Shown piece by piece: positions 1 through 14,703 of a stretch of 52,425 nucleotides of DNA. Numbering within the stretch: position 1 is the first letter of the stretch; each line of letters begins with the position of its first letter. A program made the position numbers and the translations under genes. Origin of the DNA: Perkinsus chesapeaki (lineage: Eukaryota; Perkinsozoa; Perkinsida; Perkinsidae); contig JAAPAO010000211.1 in NCBI GenBank assembly GCA_013115145.1, forward strand, positions 1 to 52,425, written 5' to 3'. Under the pieces are notes generated by a model. It did not search any database and was not told the DNA's origin. It worked only from the letters and a program-made list of their open reading frames with translations.

Positions 1-224
1 TGAGGCATTGGACTTGGCGTCCGGGCTTCAGGTTTGGCCTTCTCCCATACTCCCGCGCCTTTGGGATTTCATTCGAACAAGCTATTCGAAATTTCGTGGC
101 GCGCGACGATTTCAAGCGCAAGATACGGCAGCACACTGGACAGATTCTTCTTCAACCTTACAGAGCAAACAACGCAATGTCGTGGAATATTACGCTTTGT
201 GAACGACTCTTAGTGTCGCTGTAA
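1..224 (+). CDS. 3' end of an unidentified gene (partial)
   Basis: An open frame enters at base 3 and runs to a TAA at 222-224 with no stop. It encodes about 73 residues including AFGISFEQAIRNFVARDDF. The mixed hydrophobic and charged composition looks like a real C-terminal exon. The neighbouring frame, open to about 200, is less protein-like. No family is recognised. It would be the last exon of a gene starting upstream of the window, in tandem with the kinase gene that starts 19 nt later. It could also be part of that kinase's 5' leader. Confidence 0.33.
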   Translation, partial: RHWTWRPGFRFGLLPYSRAFGISFEQAIRNFVARDDFKRKIRQHTGQILLQPYRANNAMSWNITLCERLLVSL

Positions 225-242
225 GTTCATACCAGCGCCCCG

Positions 243-5311
<5,069 letters not shown>

Positions 5312-5477
5312 CGCTGTCCGCCGTAGGCCGGAGCCCTCTCCGACCCAATTCATTAGTACCGTCATTCAACTGCTGCTGCCGCTGCTGTCGCACGGCGGCG
5401 GCGGTGGCGGTGTGAGATTGTTAAGCAAGTGAAGCATTGCCTTCTTATTCTGTTGATTGTTCACTACGAGATCATGC

Positions 5478-6776
5478 ATGGCCAGTATGACCAGAATTAG
5501 GCCGATTTGCAATGACAAGAAGGGAGGTCTGTGTTGAGTTAGTATAGTAAATGCCAGGGAGAGGTTGTCTGGAGGTTGCATGAGCGGTCGCCCTCTGACT
5601 GGTCTCGAGGAGATAAGGACGATCTGCGAGGGTTCGGAAGGCATTGATGAGGTTTCGCACGACGAGAACGACATCATGATCAACGGGGATGTGCCCATGG
5701 GCGGCCGCAGCTTGGTGACGGTTTGCAACTTTCCTTGGCGAGTCAGTGTGTCATTATTACAGGCGGCCACGGCACCGTGCATTCCGTTGGGCATCTATTC
5801 TGCCCCGGCAAAGATGCTGCAGGAGTCGGCGAAGTTTTCCTGCCAACAAACGAGCGAGCCGTCGCCGTCGAGTCACCGCGGATACAACAGTCAGTTCGAC
5901 ACGAGTGTGTCGGAGTATCCGTCGCCTCCTCCGGCCAGCTGCAGTCCACCAATGAGGAGGGATGAGTGTATCTCGATGAGCGAAGACACCATGGACGGCG
6001 TCGGTCAGGTCATCGGATTGCAGGTGCTCTTCAGCGAGCACCGGGGTTGCACAGCTTGCCGAGGTTCACGCCGACGCCGGCTCCTCCGCCCAGTAGGAGC
6101 GTCGGGGAGTTTTGACGGGACCTTAGGGTTGTTAGGATCGAAGGGGTTGGCTGGTACGGCTGGGTTGCTGTTTGGTGGACAGCAACGGACCTCGCCGGAA
6201 GTGGAGGAAAGCCGTCGAGATGAGCCTAGTGTGCGGGGTGAGCTCTGGGGAGTAGGGAAATGTGTAGCGTATCTGCGATCCAGGGACAGTGTTCGCGGTA
6301 TTGGGGAGGATGCTCGACGAGGAGAAGCTCACCAAGGAGGATGTCCGACTGGCAATTAAACTGATTGCGAGTACGCTAACCTCCTGCTGGCCCCCCGAAT
6401 GGGTTCCCATCAGATTCACCGAGCTGCGCAGAGGTGGTGCACCAGCTAATCCAAGCTCGACCGACTCTGGAAGCCCAGGCAGAATTCGTTGCTATGTATC
6501 TTGCAGGGCAGAGAGAGCGGTGACCATGCATGCCATGTGATGGTGATGATTGGTGTAATTTCAGTGTCACCCCGGAGAATCGAGTGGAGCCTAGTTTAAA
6601 CAGGGCAGTCTCTCAACCGCCGCCATTCGGTAGGGGGCTGATGTGGTGGCTCTTTAGAATCGGTTGTAGGGCCGAGTCCACACCCTCACTGCATGCCGAT
6701 GATGACACCAAACCAACAGTTCTACTACCCCGGATACGGCGGGTACCCCACCTTTTCACCGGGGGACATGATGTGA
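5478..6776 (+). CDS. Unknown protein with Pro/Met/Tyr-rich C-terminus (multi-exon)
   Basis: Reconstructed from ATG 5478 across several short GT-AG introns with consistent reading phase. The N-terminus reads MASMTRIRPICNDKKGG, then an acidic segment (EEIRTICEGSEGIDEVSHDE), a Ser/Pro-rich stretch (SEYPSPPPASCSPPMRR), and a helical core including MLDEEKLTKEDVRLAIKLIA joined to KVVHQLIQARPTLEAQAEF and VAMYLAGQRERVTPENRV. The last exons give SQPPPFGPSPHPHC, then MPMMTPNQQFYYPGYGGYPT and FSPGDMM before TGA 6774-6776. The P/M/Y/G-rich tail looks like the low-complexity tails of RNA-binding proteins, but no RNA-binding domain is visible. No family recognised. The region 6090-6290 is the least certain part of the model. 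Confidence 0.5.
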
Positions 6777-6878
6777 CAGATGGAAGCTGTATTGACTAAA
6801 TGAAGCTTGTCAAGAGTTTATTGCATGTATTCAGTACAGCGGGTTTCGTTTAGTAAAGAACATTTTTGGACAGAAAAA

Positions 6879-6951
6879 TAGCAGCTCCTTGTTTCGATCA
6901 AGGGACCTTTGGGTTATGAGCCCAACACGCTATCCACTGCGCCAAGCTGCT
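6879..6951 (-). tRNA. Initiator tRNA-Met (anticodon CAT)
   Basis: The minus strand folds into a canonical 73-nt cloverleaf. The acceptor stem AGCAGCT/AGCTGCT is perfectly paired, with discriminator A. The D-arm is GCGC...GCGT. The anticodon stem TTGGG/CCCAA encloses loop CTCATAA (CAT anticodon). The T-stem CCTTG/CAAGG encloses loop ATCGAAA. Eukaryotic initiator identity is shown by the A1:T72 pair, A54 and A60 in the T-loop instead of TTC...Y, and three consecutive G:C pairs in the anticodon stem. A run of five Ts follows within 2 nt of the 3' end, as expected for an RNA polymerase III terminator. No intron. CCA is not encoded. Confidence 0.97.
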
Positions 6952-7282
6952 GCTTGAAAACGTAGCTTATCGGAACACCTGCCTCAGATATTGTTCACGC
7001 GTACGGAACCTTCTGTCTTGCGATTGGGAAGCACTCGTAATACCTACGGATTAAGCCCTCCTACCTCAACCCTGGGGGTTGAACCCCCCTCTCGTAGTGT
7101 AGCTGACCAATCTAAATAACTTCTCGCGCGCCCTAAAATAAAAGTTGATATCTTTCACATCGCATTCTCCGTTCACCTCAACTTCAAGCGAGTCTGTTGT
7201 TTTCTCTACACCTTATCAATTTTTTAAGTCGTTCGCCGATGCCGCCGCCTATCTCTCGGAGACAGCCCTACTGTGAAGTCTC

Positions 7283-7337
7283 CTATTTCGAGACGTGCCC
7301 TTGTTCGTAAAGAGTCGGCTTTTCTATCTCGAAATAG
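7283..7337. repeat. 11-bp perfect inverted repeat in the 5' leader of the metallopeptidase gene
   Basis: CTATTTCGAGA at 7283-7293 is the exact reverse complement of TCTCGAAATAG at 7327-7337, with a 33-nt loop. The right arm ends 14 nt before the proposed ATG at 7352. In RNA this would form a stem-loop close to the start codon. It could be a 5' UTR regulatory hairpin or lie inside a leader intron. Confidence 0.55.
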
Positions 7338-7351
7338 CTTATGTGTTTGTC

Positions 7352-9781
7352 ATGTCGGGTGTCTCGTCAACTGATGTCAACTTGAGGAGGCCATCAGGCA
7401 ATAGCGGAAGGTAGCTGGTCATCTCGGCAAATACGTGCAGTGTCACCTTCAGCGCTGCACGCTCTCGCTCCTGCGTGGCAGCCTGTTTGCCCGGCTCTCA
7501 CACTAGGGCTCGGAGCCAGGACCGAACGGCAGCACACAAGGGTCAGTTGTCCGATACGGTGAACAGCGGCGAGGAGAAGCCTAAGCGGAAGGTTTGGCGG
7601 GCTCGTCCGAGCGCTGTAATAGCGGGGCTTTGGGTGCGCTCTGAGTGGGGTGGCGTAGATACTTCGGATGAAGCCGCGTAACTTGTGCGACTGTATGGAG
7701 GAATTCTTCGATTCTGCCTGTAGCAAGAACCCGATATTTGAGTACGATGGAGACCCGTCGGAAGTGTTTGAGCGGCACAGCAATGTGGACTGCTCTCTCC
7801 TGGAGGAAGCTCAGTGTAGCTAAGACGTTCCTTGCATTTTGAAGGGGAGCTCGCACGCAGGCATTCTGGACCAAGTGGTGGAGAGATTTGGGTCAAGCGA
7901 GGCGTTCCTCGAGTCTGCTTTCGGCACGGACAGAGTTGACGGCGCTGAACTGCGGAGGCAGATGGAAGGGTAGTGCTGTGAGGTGCCGCAGACTGGTCCG
8001 TAAAGCGGCTTAGGTATCTGGCGGAGCTAGGACTGTTTGGCACTGGAGTGGTGGAAGTGAAGAGCTCGAGCAAACTACTTAGTGTTGCGAATGTCGTGAA
8101 AACGCCGCCTGACAAGCACGTGTTGCACCTTACTGGTGGGGGTCGAAGGTGTTGTGTGGAAAGCTGAACGCTGGGATGCAGACACGCCCGTTCCCGCGGG
8201 AATGATACCCGGATTGTGCGCCCATGAGATCGGAACGCACCTGCTCAGGATGCTCAACAACGACCTCCAGGTGAGAGGCTATGGGGAGTGCGCGTCGCTT
8301 ATGGTGGGGATGCAGCCCTGGAGCATCGATCGGCGCCTGTCAAGCGCTAAGGAGCGGCGCTTCAAACTCGAGTATCACTTCGCCACTGAGGAAGGGCTGG
8401 CGACTCTGAACTCGCTAGTGCAGTCGGAGAAAAGGCCGCATAACGCTGAGTGTAGGAAAGCCTGTGGGGTGGGTCACCGAGGGTCTCTGTAGTGTTTCTG
8501 TGGTCCCCGGCACTTCGGTATTGGGCAACAGTCCAGGGTCAGAACCGCACTTTTGTGCAGCTGTACCATCTGCTTGAACGATACATCCAGGACCCTATCA
8601 GGCGGTTCAAGCTGTGCAGTGAGTATAGTAGTGGTATGTGGCTGGGTGGGTGAGATGGTTATTTAGGTAGAGTGAAGAGAGGCATTCGTAATACCGGTGT
8701 GCCGAGTGGGGCGTGCACTCTGGATCAGGCGTAAGTGTCCGGGTCGGGGAAACGATCCGGAATATTGGCGAGAGCGGTATGAAATTGTTAGGCCGTCAGT
8801 AGGGAACCGGTATGGCCTCGTTGTGCTTTCGGTTACAGAAAATTTCACATTCGTTTCACAAGTCGTAGATAGTCACTGTTGTATGAAGCTGTTGGTGATA
8901 GCGCTATTAGTTCTCTGGAGCTCCGATGCATGGAGGTGGTATCCAAGGGTTAGATACTTTCTCGGGGCTGTGGACATCCTGAGGCACTTGGAGTCCATCG
9001 ACTTCGTGCTACTTTACTGCGGTCTTCTCTCTCGGAAGGACCTCCATAAGGTTCGCTTCTGTGCACGTCGGCATGCAATTAGACTGCCTAGATTCCTCGG
9101 CACTGTGGACCGAACCAAGAAGTAAGTTGGGTGTCTCGCTGGGCTGCATCGGCGAGAACAGGTACATTGATGGGCTTCGACAAGTTGCCAGAGTAAACAG
9201 GATCCCGATCGGAGAGTCGCTGTTGGGTGAGTTGGAGGTTTGAAATGGTAAAGTATCGAATCAGGTGACGCAGAGGTACTGAAAAGGTCGTATAACCTCA
9301 CGCAGACGAAGTCGTACTTCCGGCGAAGGTTGCTGAGGGACTTGGCTATGAAGGTAGGTTGCGGTCCGCAACTTGCGTGTTGGAGAGAGAACCAATTGAA
9401 GCGCTGTAGTACCTATCGCTTTAGAGAGGCGCATCGGTCTGAGTGGCCGAGGAAATTATAGTGCATATGCTCTCTTATCAGCACATGGTGGCCATTTACA
9501 GGCACTCTTGTTGTTTCGAGAAGGTATCCGGTTTAAAGTATTCGCAGGGAATATATGCATTACTGTAAATTGCACCGCTCTCCTGAAAGGTTCATTACGA
9601 TCGATCGCGCCACTGGAAGAAGCCCGCTGCTGCGAATGACCGGCGCAAAGATTCCAGCAAGGTTCGAGGCTCTAAAGTGGGCGACGGTGAGGCTTCCTCG
9701 ACGAGTGCACCGAGCAGCAGCAGCGGCGATGAAGTCTTTGAAGTGTCTGCTGAAGACGAGGAAGATTCCCCGGATATGTGA
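7352..9781 (+). CDS. MATCAP/KIAA0895-like (DUF1704) zinc metallopeptidase, putative tubulin carboxypeptidase (multi-exon)
   Basis: Member of the DUF1704 family. Its animal members MATCAP1/2 are microtubule-associated carboxypeptidases that remove the C-terminal Tyr of alpha-tubulin. Exons joined across short introns give, in family order: KNPIFEYDGDPSEVF; ILDQVVERFGSSEAF; a strand segment YLAELGLFGTGVVEVKSSS; the metal-binding helix AHEIGTHLLRMLNN with the HExxxH motif at 8223-8240; TEEGLA at 8385-8402 with the third ligand Glu; LRYWATVQGQNRTFVQLYHL; LERYIQDPIRRFKLC; RVKRGIRNTGVPSG; and LGAVDILRHLESIDFVLLYC. Later exons add YIDGLRQVARVNRIPIGESL and a Ser/acidic tail ending in EDEEDSPDM before TGA 9779-9781. 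The two His and two Glu of the active site are all present. The longest intron, about 220 nt, is near 8732-8954. The N-terminal exon from ATG 7352 is less certain. Substrate in this organism is inferred. Confidence 0.87.
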
Positions 9782-9920
9782 TCGGAGATCTCTCGTTGGC
9801 AGTCTTGTCGGCTGCTATATACTTATTTGCACCATGCTTTCGCCCAAGATGTTGTGTCCTTCAACAGTAGTGTGTTGAGCTCCACACAGTACCCTTTGGT
9901 GGGCCGCAGTGTTATCTTTT

Positions 9921-11981
9921 ATGAAGAAGGCTCGGGGGCGATGTCTGGACTGCCCGACAGTAGCAACCGAGTGGATATATATGCTCTTTTCGGCCTTGTT
10001 GGTGATATCTCTCATCACCACAGCTGTCCTGGACGCGATGCGGCCCAGGCTGCCTTATAGCGTTCAAACGGGAGTGCTAGCTACGTCTCTTAAAGCGGAC
10101 CGCACTGTGGGCGAGGCTGAAGCTGGCGTACCTGCTGCGATGGGTTCGGCGGCTCCGTTGTTCCGCGTGCCCGAATGGGGACAGAAACTTGTCGACACAA
10201 CGAATGGGCGCCCCGAAACTGTCGACTTTCTTTTCCCCGAGTTGACGGATGACAGCGAAAGGGAACTGTGGTCGAGGATACAGTGTACGGGCCATAGGCT
10301 TAATAGAACGTGCTTGGTGGAAAATATGTATTATTTCGGTGATGAAGAGCAATTCCTGCTGTTACTCCCGACGCGGACGAGGCTGACTGGGCGCGTGAAA
10401 TCTACACCGTACAAGCAAGCCATGGTAGGCGGCGAGAGCCTTGAGCTTGTCCACTCGGAGCTCAGCGGTCTCAAAGGCGACCGTTCGGGTATTCATTCAC
10501 TGATGTCCAACTGCTCCGATTACTTTAAAGGTCAAACCTTCACCCCAAAGATACTCTACTTCTCCACCGCGCTGGAAGCGGTGGACTGGCTGAATACGCT
10601 ATGGTCTTCTAGGCCACCAACGCTCGTACCGGGCACGACAGGTTACGGATATTCAATGTACCCTCACAATCACGGCCACTTGCTCTATGACGGTCTCTAT
10701 CCGATCTACGTGTCTCTAGTTCGGTTTGGCTACGCTGACGTTCCCTTCAACCTTGTGGTGAAACTGGAAGATCCCCGAGGCGGTCAGCGGTACCTCGCTG
10801 ATGAGCTGTTCCCTATCTTCACTGGGGGTGGCTTCTACAGTAGACTTAATGAGCTTCAAGACACTGTATATCGGTTTGAAATTTTTGTTATGGGGTCTCG
10901 ACGTATGGCCCACCGTAGTTTTAAAACTGACGGTACGCTACCTGGCTCATACACCTTCGAGAACGCCCTTTATTTATTTACAGGCCGACTGCTGTCTCTG
11001 TATAAGCTGGACACTCCCCACTTTGCTGAGTTGGTGGAGGGTGCTTCAAAGGAGTGCACAGGCGTTATTGTTGATAATAAGCGATTCACGCATGACGATA
11101 GGGACATGCTCGAGGCGATAGCGCGCAACTCTGTGGAAACGTTGAAGTGCAAAATCCGCTTTGTGCGGTGGAATGAATATTCATTTAGAGAACAACTGAG
11201 ATTATTCTCTCAATCTGATATATATATTAGCGGTGTTGGCACTGGCATGACTCGGGCCCATCTTGCAAGACCTGGTGGTGTTGTTATCAACTTGGGCGAG
11301 TTCATCGCCATGGGTGACCCGGAGCGGCTTCTTGCTGGGTATCAAGATGTCCAGTTCGCCGTTGGCGCCGCGTATCTTAATGTGCTGTACTATCCTCGAA
11401 AGCTATGGAATGTATTCGGGCGGCTTCGAAAAGAACCAATAATGGTGCTTTTGAAAGAGGCCGTCGCTAGGGTCCGTGCGGGCTCTGCATTGCCAAGGCC
11501 GATGGAGGACGGCTTCGGGCCGTCAACACGGCCGATGGTCGATTACTGTCGACAGCGGCCTGAACTGTGCATCGAGATCGACGGTCAGTTGAACGCTGGG
11601 GACTCTGATGAGTATAGTGAGTGGTGCGATTGGTGCTCCTGGCCTGATTACTTTGGCCTGGTGCCCATGTGGCGGCGCGGTGAAGGCTGTGTTTACCGCA
11701 AAAAAACTGTGAAGTGCCGTCTTGATCACGACGTCTTTGAGAAAGTGGTAGGAGCGGACCATGCTGCCTTTGACGGCAAGTGCCATAGAGAGCAGCAACC
11801 ACGTATGGATGAGATGGCGCAAGATATATTGCGTGCTGAAAGTGCACGATTGGGCACATCCGTGGACGAGCTCGACCCTGCTGTCGCTACCAAAGCTCTG
11901 CTTGAAATGGTTCCGCCCAATTGCCCTCCTCGCTGGCCCTCAGCGAACTCAGCCTGTGACTGTTTCGACATTAGACGATAA
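9921..11981 (+). CDS. Type II membrane glycosyltransferase, GT61/DUF563-like (intronless)
   Basis: A single uninterrupted frame of 686 residues from ATG 9921. The frame is open further upstream but without another ATG. Residues about 19-37 (IYMLFSALLVISLITTAVL) form one membrane anchor after a short basic N-terminus, typical of a type II Golgi enzyme. The catalytic region has NHGHLLYDGLYPIYVSL mid-protein and a later SGVGTGMTRAHLARPGGVVI followed by NLGEF. This resembles the pattern of GT61 enzymes (plant xylosyl- and animal EOGT-type): a GHLL-like motif, then a Gly-rich donor-site loop. Tryptophan- and cysteine-rich segments near the C-terminus (EWCDWCSWPDYFGL) are not part of the usual family. 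Family assignment is by motif resemblance only. The absence of introns is unlike its neighbours. Confidence 0.72.
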   Translation: MKKARGRCLDCPTVATEWIYMLFSALLVISLITTAVLDAMRPRLPYSVQTGVLATSLKADRTVGEAEAGVPAAMGSAAPLFRVPEWGQKLVDTTNGRPETVDFLFPELTDDSERELWSRIQCTGHRLNRTCLVENMYYFGDEEQFLLLLPTRTRLTGRVKSTPYKQAMVGGESLELVHSELSGLKGDRSGIHSLMSNCSDYFKGQTFTPKILYFSTALEAVDWLNTLWSSRPPTLVPGTTGYGYSMYPHNHGHLLYDGLYPIYVSLVRFGYADVPFNLVVKLEDPRGGQRYLADELFPIFTGGGFYSRLNELQDTVYRFEIFVMGSRRMAHRSFKTDGTLPGSYTFENALYLFTGRLLSLYKLDTPHFAELVEGASKECTGVIVDNKRFTHDDRDMLEAIARNSVETLKCKIRFVRWNEYSFREQLRLFSQSDIYISGVGTGMTRAHLARPGGVVINLGEFIAMGDPERLLAGYQDVQFAVGAAYLNVLYYPRKLWNVFGRLRKEPIMVLLKEAVARVRAGSALPRPMEDGFGPSTRPMVDYCRQRPELCIEIDGQLNAGDSDEYSEWCDWCSWPDYFGLVPMWRRGEGCVYRKKTVKCRLDHDVFEKVVGADHAAFDGKCHREQQPRMDEMAQDILRAESARLGTSVDELDPAVATKALLEMVPPNCPPRWPSANSACDCFDIRR

Positions 11982-12195
11982 CTACTTTTCCCTCTGCACC
12001 CCTTCTGATGTTGCATGCCCGTACTCTGGAGTCCCGATGCCGTGGAGCTGTTGGCTCAGTGGTCCTTCGTTCTTATGCCGCTGTGTGACGTGAATAACCT
12101 ATAGTAATTTATACCGACTGTCGTGCACTATCTGGTCTTTGTATACTTGAACATCCACGTTAACGTGCCAGCTCTTGACTCTTATTCTACCGCCC

Positions 12196-13803
12196 ATGCT
12201 TTGTGTTAATAACCAAGTCACTTTATACGAAAGGACCGTATCGCTTACAATGGGAACGCGTCGCACGATTATTTCTTTAATATTCGCCACGATTCGAAGC
12301 TCGGGCGACCGTGCCGCACTACAAAGATTCCGAATGTATCTTAGCTGCGAAGCTGATATAGACCAACTGAATGGCGAGCTCCCTTTGGACGCTCGGAAGT
12401 GGTTCACTGGGCTTCTCGACTACACTGCCTTTGCCAACCTACCAAGCGGGGTGGGCTGCTTACCTATGATGGGACAGGCCCCAGAGGAGCTGGTGGGCGG
12501 TCCAGAGCGACCGCTTGAGTTCTGGCACTATCCGGTGCAAACACATCCCTCAGATCACCGGCGCGGTTTCATCTACAGTGCGAGTCGCTTGGAGCAGCGA
12601 CGGCCGGTTTCCACAGTTTCAGTGATGGGCCTACATGTGGCATCCTCGTTAGAAGTCGGTCATGCAGTGTCTCGGTTCTGGCCTAACACTACGGTGCATT
12701 ATATGGGACATCCGTGCCTTCATCGCGATGCCAATCACGCCTGCCAGTTCAAAAGAATGATGATGCCATCCTCACCCGATCATGATTGGGTTGGCGAAGT
12801 TATCTGGCAGATATTCGAGGCGGAGACTCTCCATGAGCGCGACTGGGCTCTGGATGAGATCATCGACAAGGCGTTCAGAGCATTTGAGGACCCAAAGAGC
12901 GATCTCTGGATCTGCACTGGTCCACTGCCATTGTGCTATATCATAAGCATTGTCAAACCTCCTTCCACGACCCTTATCGTCCACACGTGCGCCTCGCTCT
13001 TGTGGGGCACCCTGCCACCAGCGAAGGGGCTGCGTCGAGCGGTGCTAGCATTTGCTCGGCAGCTTCTGATGGATGGTAAACTCCTCACCGATTACGAGCT
13101 TACGGCTTTGCAGTATGCCTGGCAGACAGGCCTCGGAGGCACGCGCAGCGTCCCTGTTGTGCACCGAGGAAGCTGGTATCTTCCCGAAGGGGCAGTGTGG
13201 TCCCCACCTTTAGGACCGGTAATGGAAGTCCTGGTGCACCGCGGTAGGTTTTGGGCACGACCAGCGGGTCAGATCTTCCTGAGGGCTCTCGAGGCGATTC
13301 TTGTCGATGCAAGCATTGAGCTTGTGTACGGCAATGAGCTAATGCCGGAAGTATCAACATTCGAGAGCTGGACGAACTACTCTGTTGTAGTTCTCGCACT
13401 GAATGATGTTACTATGTACACCTTTGTCGAGACCTTACACTTGGGTATCCCTATGTTGATTTCCGGCCCTACTTTCGCGGCGAGGAGGCAGAAAAGTATC
13501 AAGTACGGAACCATCGAGGAGGCCTATGCCGAATGTATCGGCGGTAACATAGACGAATCGGCTCCGTTCCTTGACTCCTTGAGTGTCGCTGAAGCCCTCC
13601 TGTTCAGCGACATTAGCACGCTCAGAGAGAGGTTCCCGTCCGAAGGCGAACCTTGGTTGTTCTGGGACACAGTTGATGAGCTGGCCGAGATTCTGCTATC
13701 GCTCACCGTGGAGAAGCTAGTGGACATGTCCTCTGAGACGCTGAAGCTGTCGAGAGCCATCAGGAATGCATCTCGGATGTTTTGGAGTGAACTAGTGGTT
13801 TGA
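12196..13803 (+). CDS. Putative glycosyltransferase-like protein (intronless)
   Basis: A single open frame of about 535 residues from ATG 12196, with a possible inner start at 12250. It lies 214 nt after the GT61-like gene on the same strand. The C-terminal half has VETLHLGIPMLISGP, which resembles the donor-binding loop of GT-B glycosyltransferases (E-x-L/A-x-x-G-x-P-x-L). Earlier segments include RFWPNTTVHYMGHPCLH and GEVIWQIFEAETLHERDW. No signal peptide or membrane segment is obvious. The tandem pairing with another sugar-transfer candidate supports the guess, but the family is not firmly recognised. It converges with the phosphatase gene. Confidence 0.55.
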   Translation: MLCVNNQVTLYERTVSLTMGTRRTIISLIFATIRSSGDRAALQRFRMYLSCEADIDQLNGELPLDARKWFTGLLDYTAFANLPSGVGCLPMMGQAPEELVGGPERPLEFWHYPVQTHPSDHRRGFIYSASRLEQRRPVSTVSVMGLHVASSLEVGHAVSRFWPNTTVHYMGHPCLHRDANHACQFKRMMMPSSPDHDWVGEVIWQIFEAETLHERDWALDEIIDKAFRAFEDPKSDLWICTGPLPLCYIISIVKPPSTTLIVHTCASLLWGTLPPAKGLRRAVLAFARQLLMDGKLLTDYELTALQYAWQTGLGGTRSVPVVHRGSWYLPEGAVWSPPLGPVMEVLVHRGRFWARPAGQIFLRALEAILVDASIELVYGNELMPEVSTFESWTNYSVVVLALNDVTMYTFVETLHLGIPMLISGPTFAARRQKSIKYGTIEEAYAECIGGNIDESAPFLDSLSVAEALLFSDISTLRERFPSEGEPWLFWDTVDELAEILLSLTVEKLVDMSSETLKLSRAIRNASRMFWSELVV

Positions 13804-13938
13804 GTGTCCCTCGTCGGGTGGTGTTCGAGTTGTTTAATCTCGAAGAGCTGACTTTGAACTCGATGCCGAACTGGTGAAACGGAGGAGATCAGCGTATGAT
13901 AATCACAATAATAGTAAATGAGATAAACAATAGATAAA

Positions 13939-14703
13939 TTACTGAGGCAGCTTGCCTTCTTGTGCCGCCCACTCGACGAGCTGTCGACGGAAGCCTCGGT
14001 TAGAGAGAAGGTACACTCGCCGATCGTGGACGTAGGCTGCCGCCTGGAGGATGTCGACATCCTTTTCGAGAGCTACCAGCGCAATTGCGCAGAACCTACA
14101 GATACCGAGTTCGATTCCACTGCGCATCATTTACGTACCCGCTCCTGTTAATTCCCATTATACAGTGGACGAGCGCTGAACCGCCTTTGCTCTTCGCATC
14201 GTAGTAGTGCTCTTTGCACTTTTTAAAAGCCGTTATTATATCAAAATCTTCAGTGTCTTCGCAGGGAATGCCCAAGTAGGCAAAGTCAGGGCCGTAATAC
14301 TTCTGGTCGGTGTTGATGTAGCTACTGGCCATATTGATGACATGCGTAATGCCGAGCTGTCGGAGTCGGGCGCTATTGCGAGCCTGCATCTCATTCCCTG
14401 ACACCATGACACTCATGCACAAATCGATCAACCGTTTCACACATCGCACCGAACAACTTTCCCACGAGTGATGAAAGTCTCCATATAGCCCCATCGAAGC
14501 CCTAGCCCGTCCCCCCAGCGACACCTGGATCTATTACCCAAGTAGAGGTCGTCAAGCAGTTGAGTGGGGCCGTACTCGGGGCCGGTCACTTTGGTATTGG
14601 TTGTGTCCAAAATCTTATCGAGCTCTTTCGTTACTTCGCTGATTCGATCTGTGCCAGCAGAGAGCTCTGTAATGGGAAGGCTTATATCAACGGATGGCGC
14701 CAT
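13939..14703 (-). CDS. Dual-specificity protein phosphatase (three exons)
   Basis: Cysteine-dependent phosphatase of the atypical DUSP type. Starting at ATG 14703-14701, exon 1 ends in LLDDLYLGNRS, the usual entry to a DUSP domain. Exon 2 begins after an intron ending near 14360 and gives LRQLGITHVINMASSYI and YLGIPCEDTEDFDIITAF. The signature HCIMGINRSG (C-x5-R-S, about 14140-14167) follows. A third exon, after an intron at about 14097-14138, continues with LVALEKDVDILQAAAYVHDR and ends EWAAQEGKLPQ at TAA 13939-13941. The catalytic Cys and Arg are intact. A general-acid Asp is plausible in the EDTEDFD loop. Total about 185 residues, normal for a single-domain DUSP. The third helix keeps the ALVALEKD pattern but lacks the usual second Ser after RSG. 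Confidence 0.88.

Larger units (their letters stand above)
6777..7351. other. Intergenic region holding the initiator tRNA gene
   Basis: The stretch between the Pro/Met-rich gene and the metallopeptidase gene. It contains the minus-strand tRNA-Met gene (6879-6951), a small perfect hairpin GGGGGTTGAACCCCC near 7073-7089, and an 11-bp inverted repeat (7283-7337) just before the next ATG. An alternative upstream ATG at 7239 could start the next gene if 7280-7350 were spliced out. No other coding signal seen. Confidence 0.5.

Noticed and set aside
5366-5794. Minus-strand ORF of 142 residues
   Set aside because: It is the shadow of the plus-strand gene starting at 5478. Its composition (Pro/Cys runs from trinucleotide tracts) is not protein-like.
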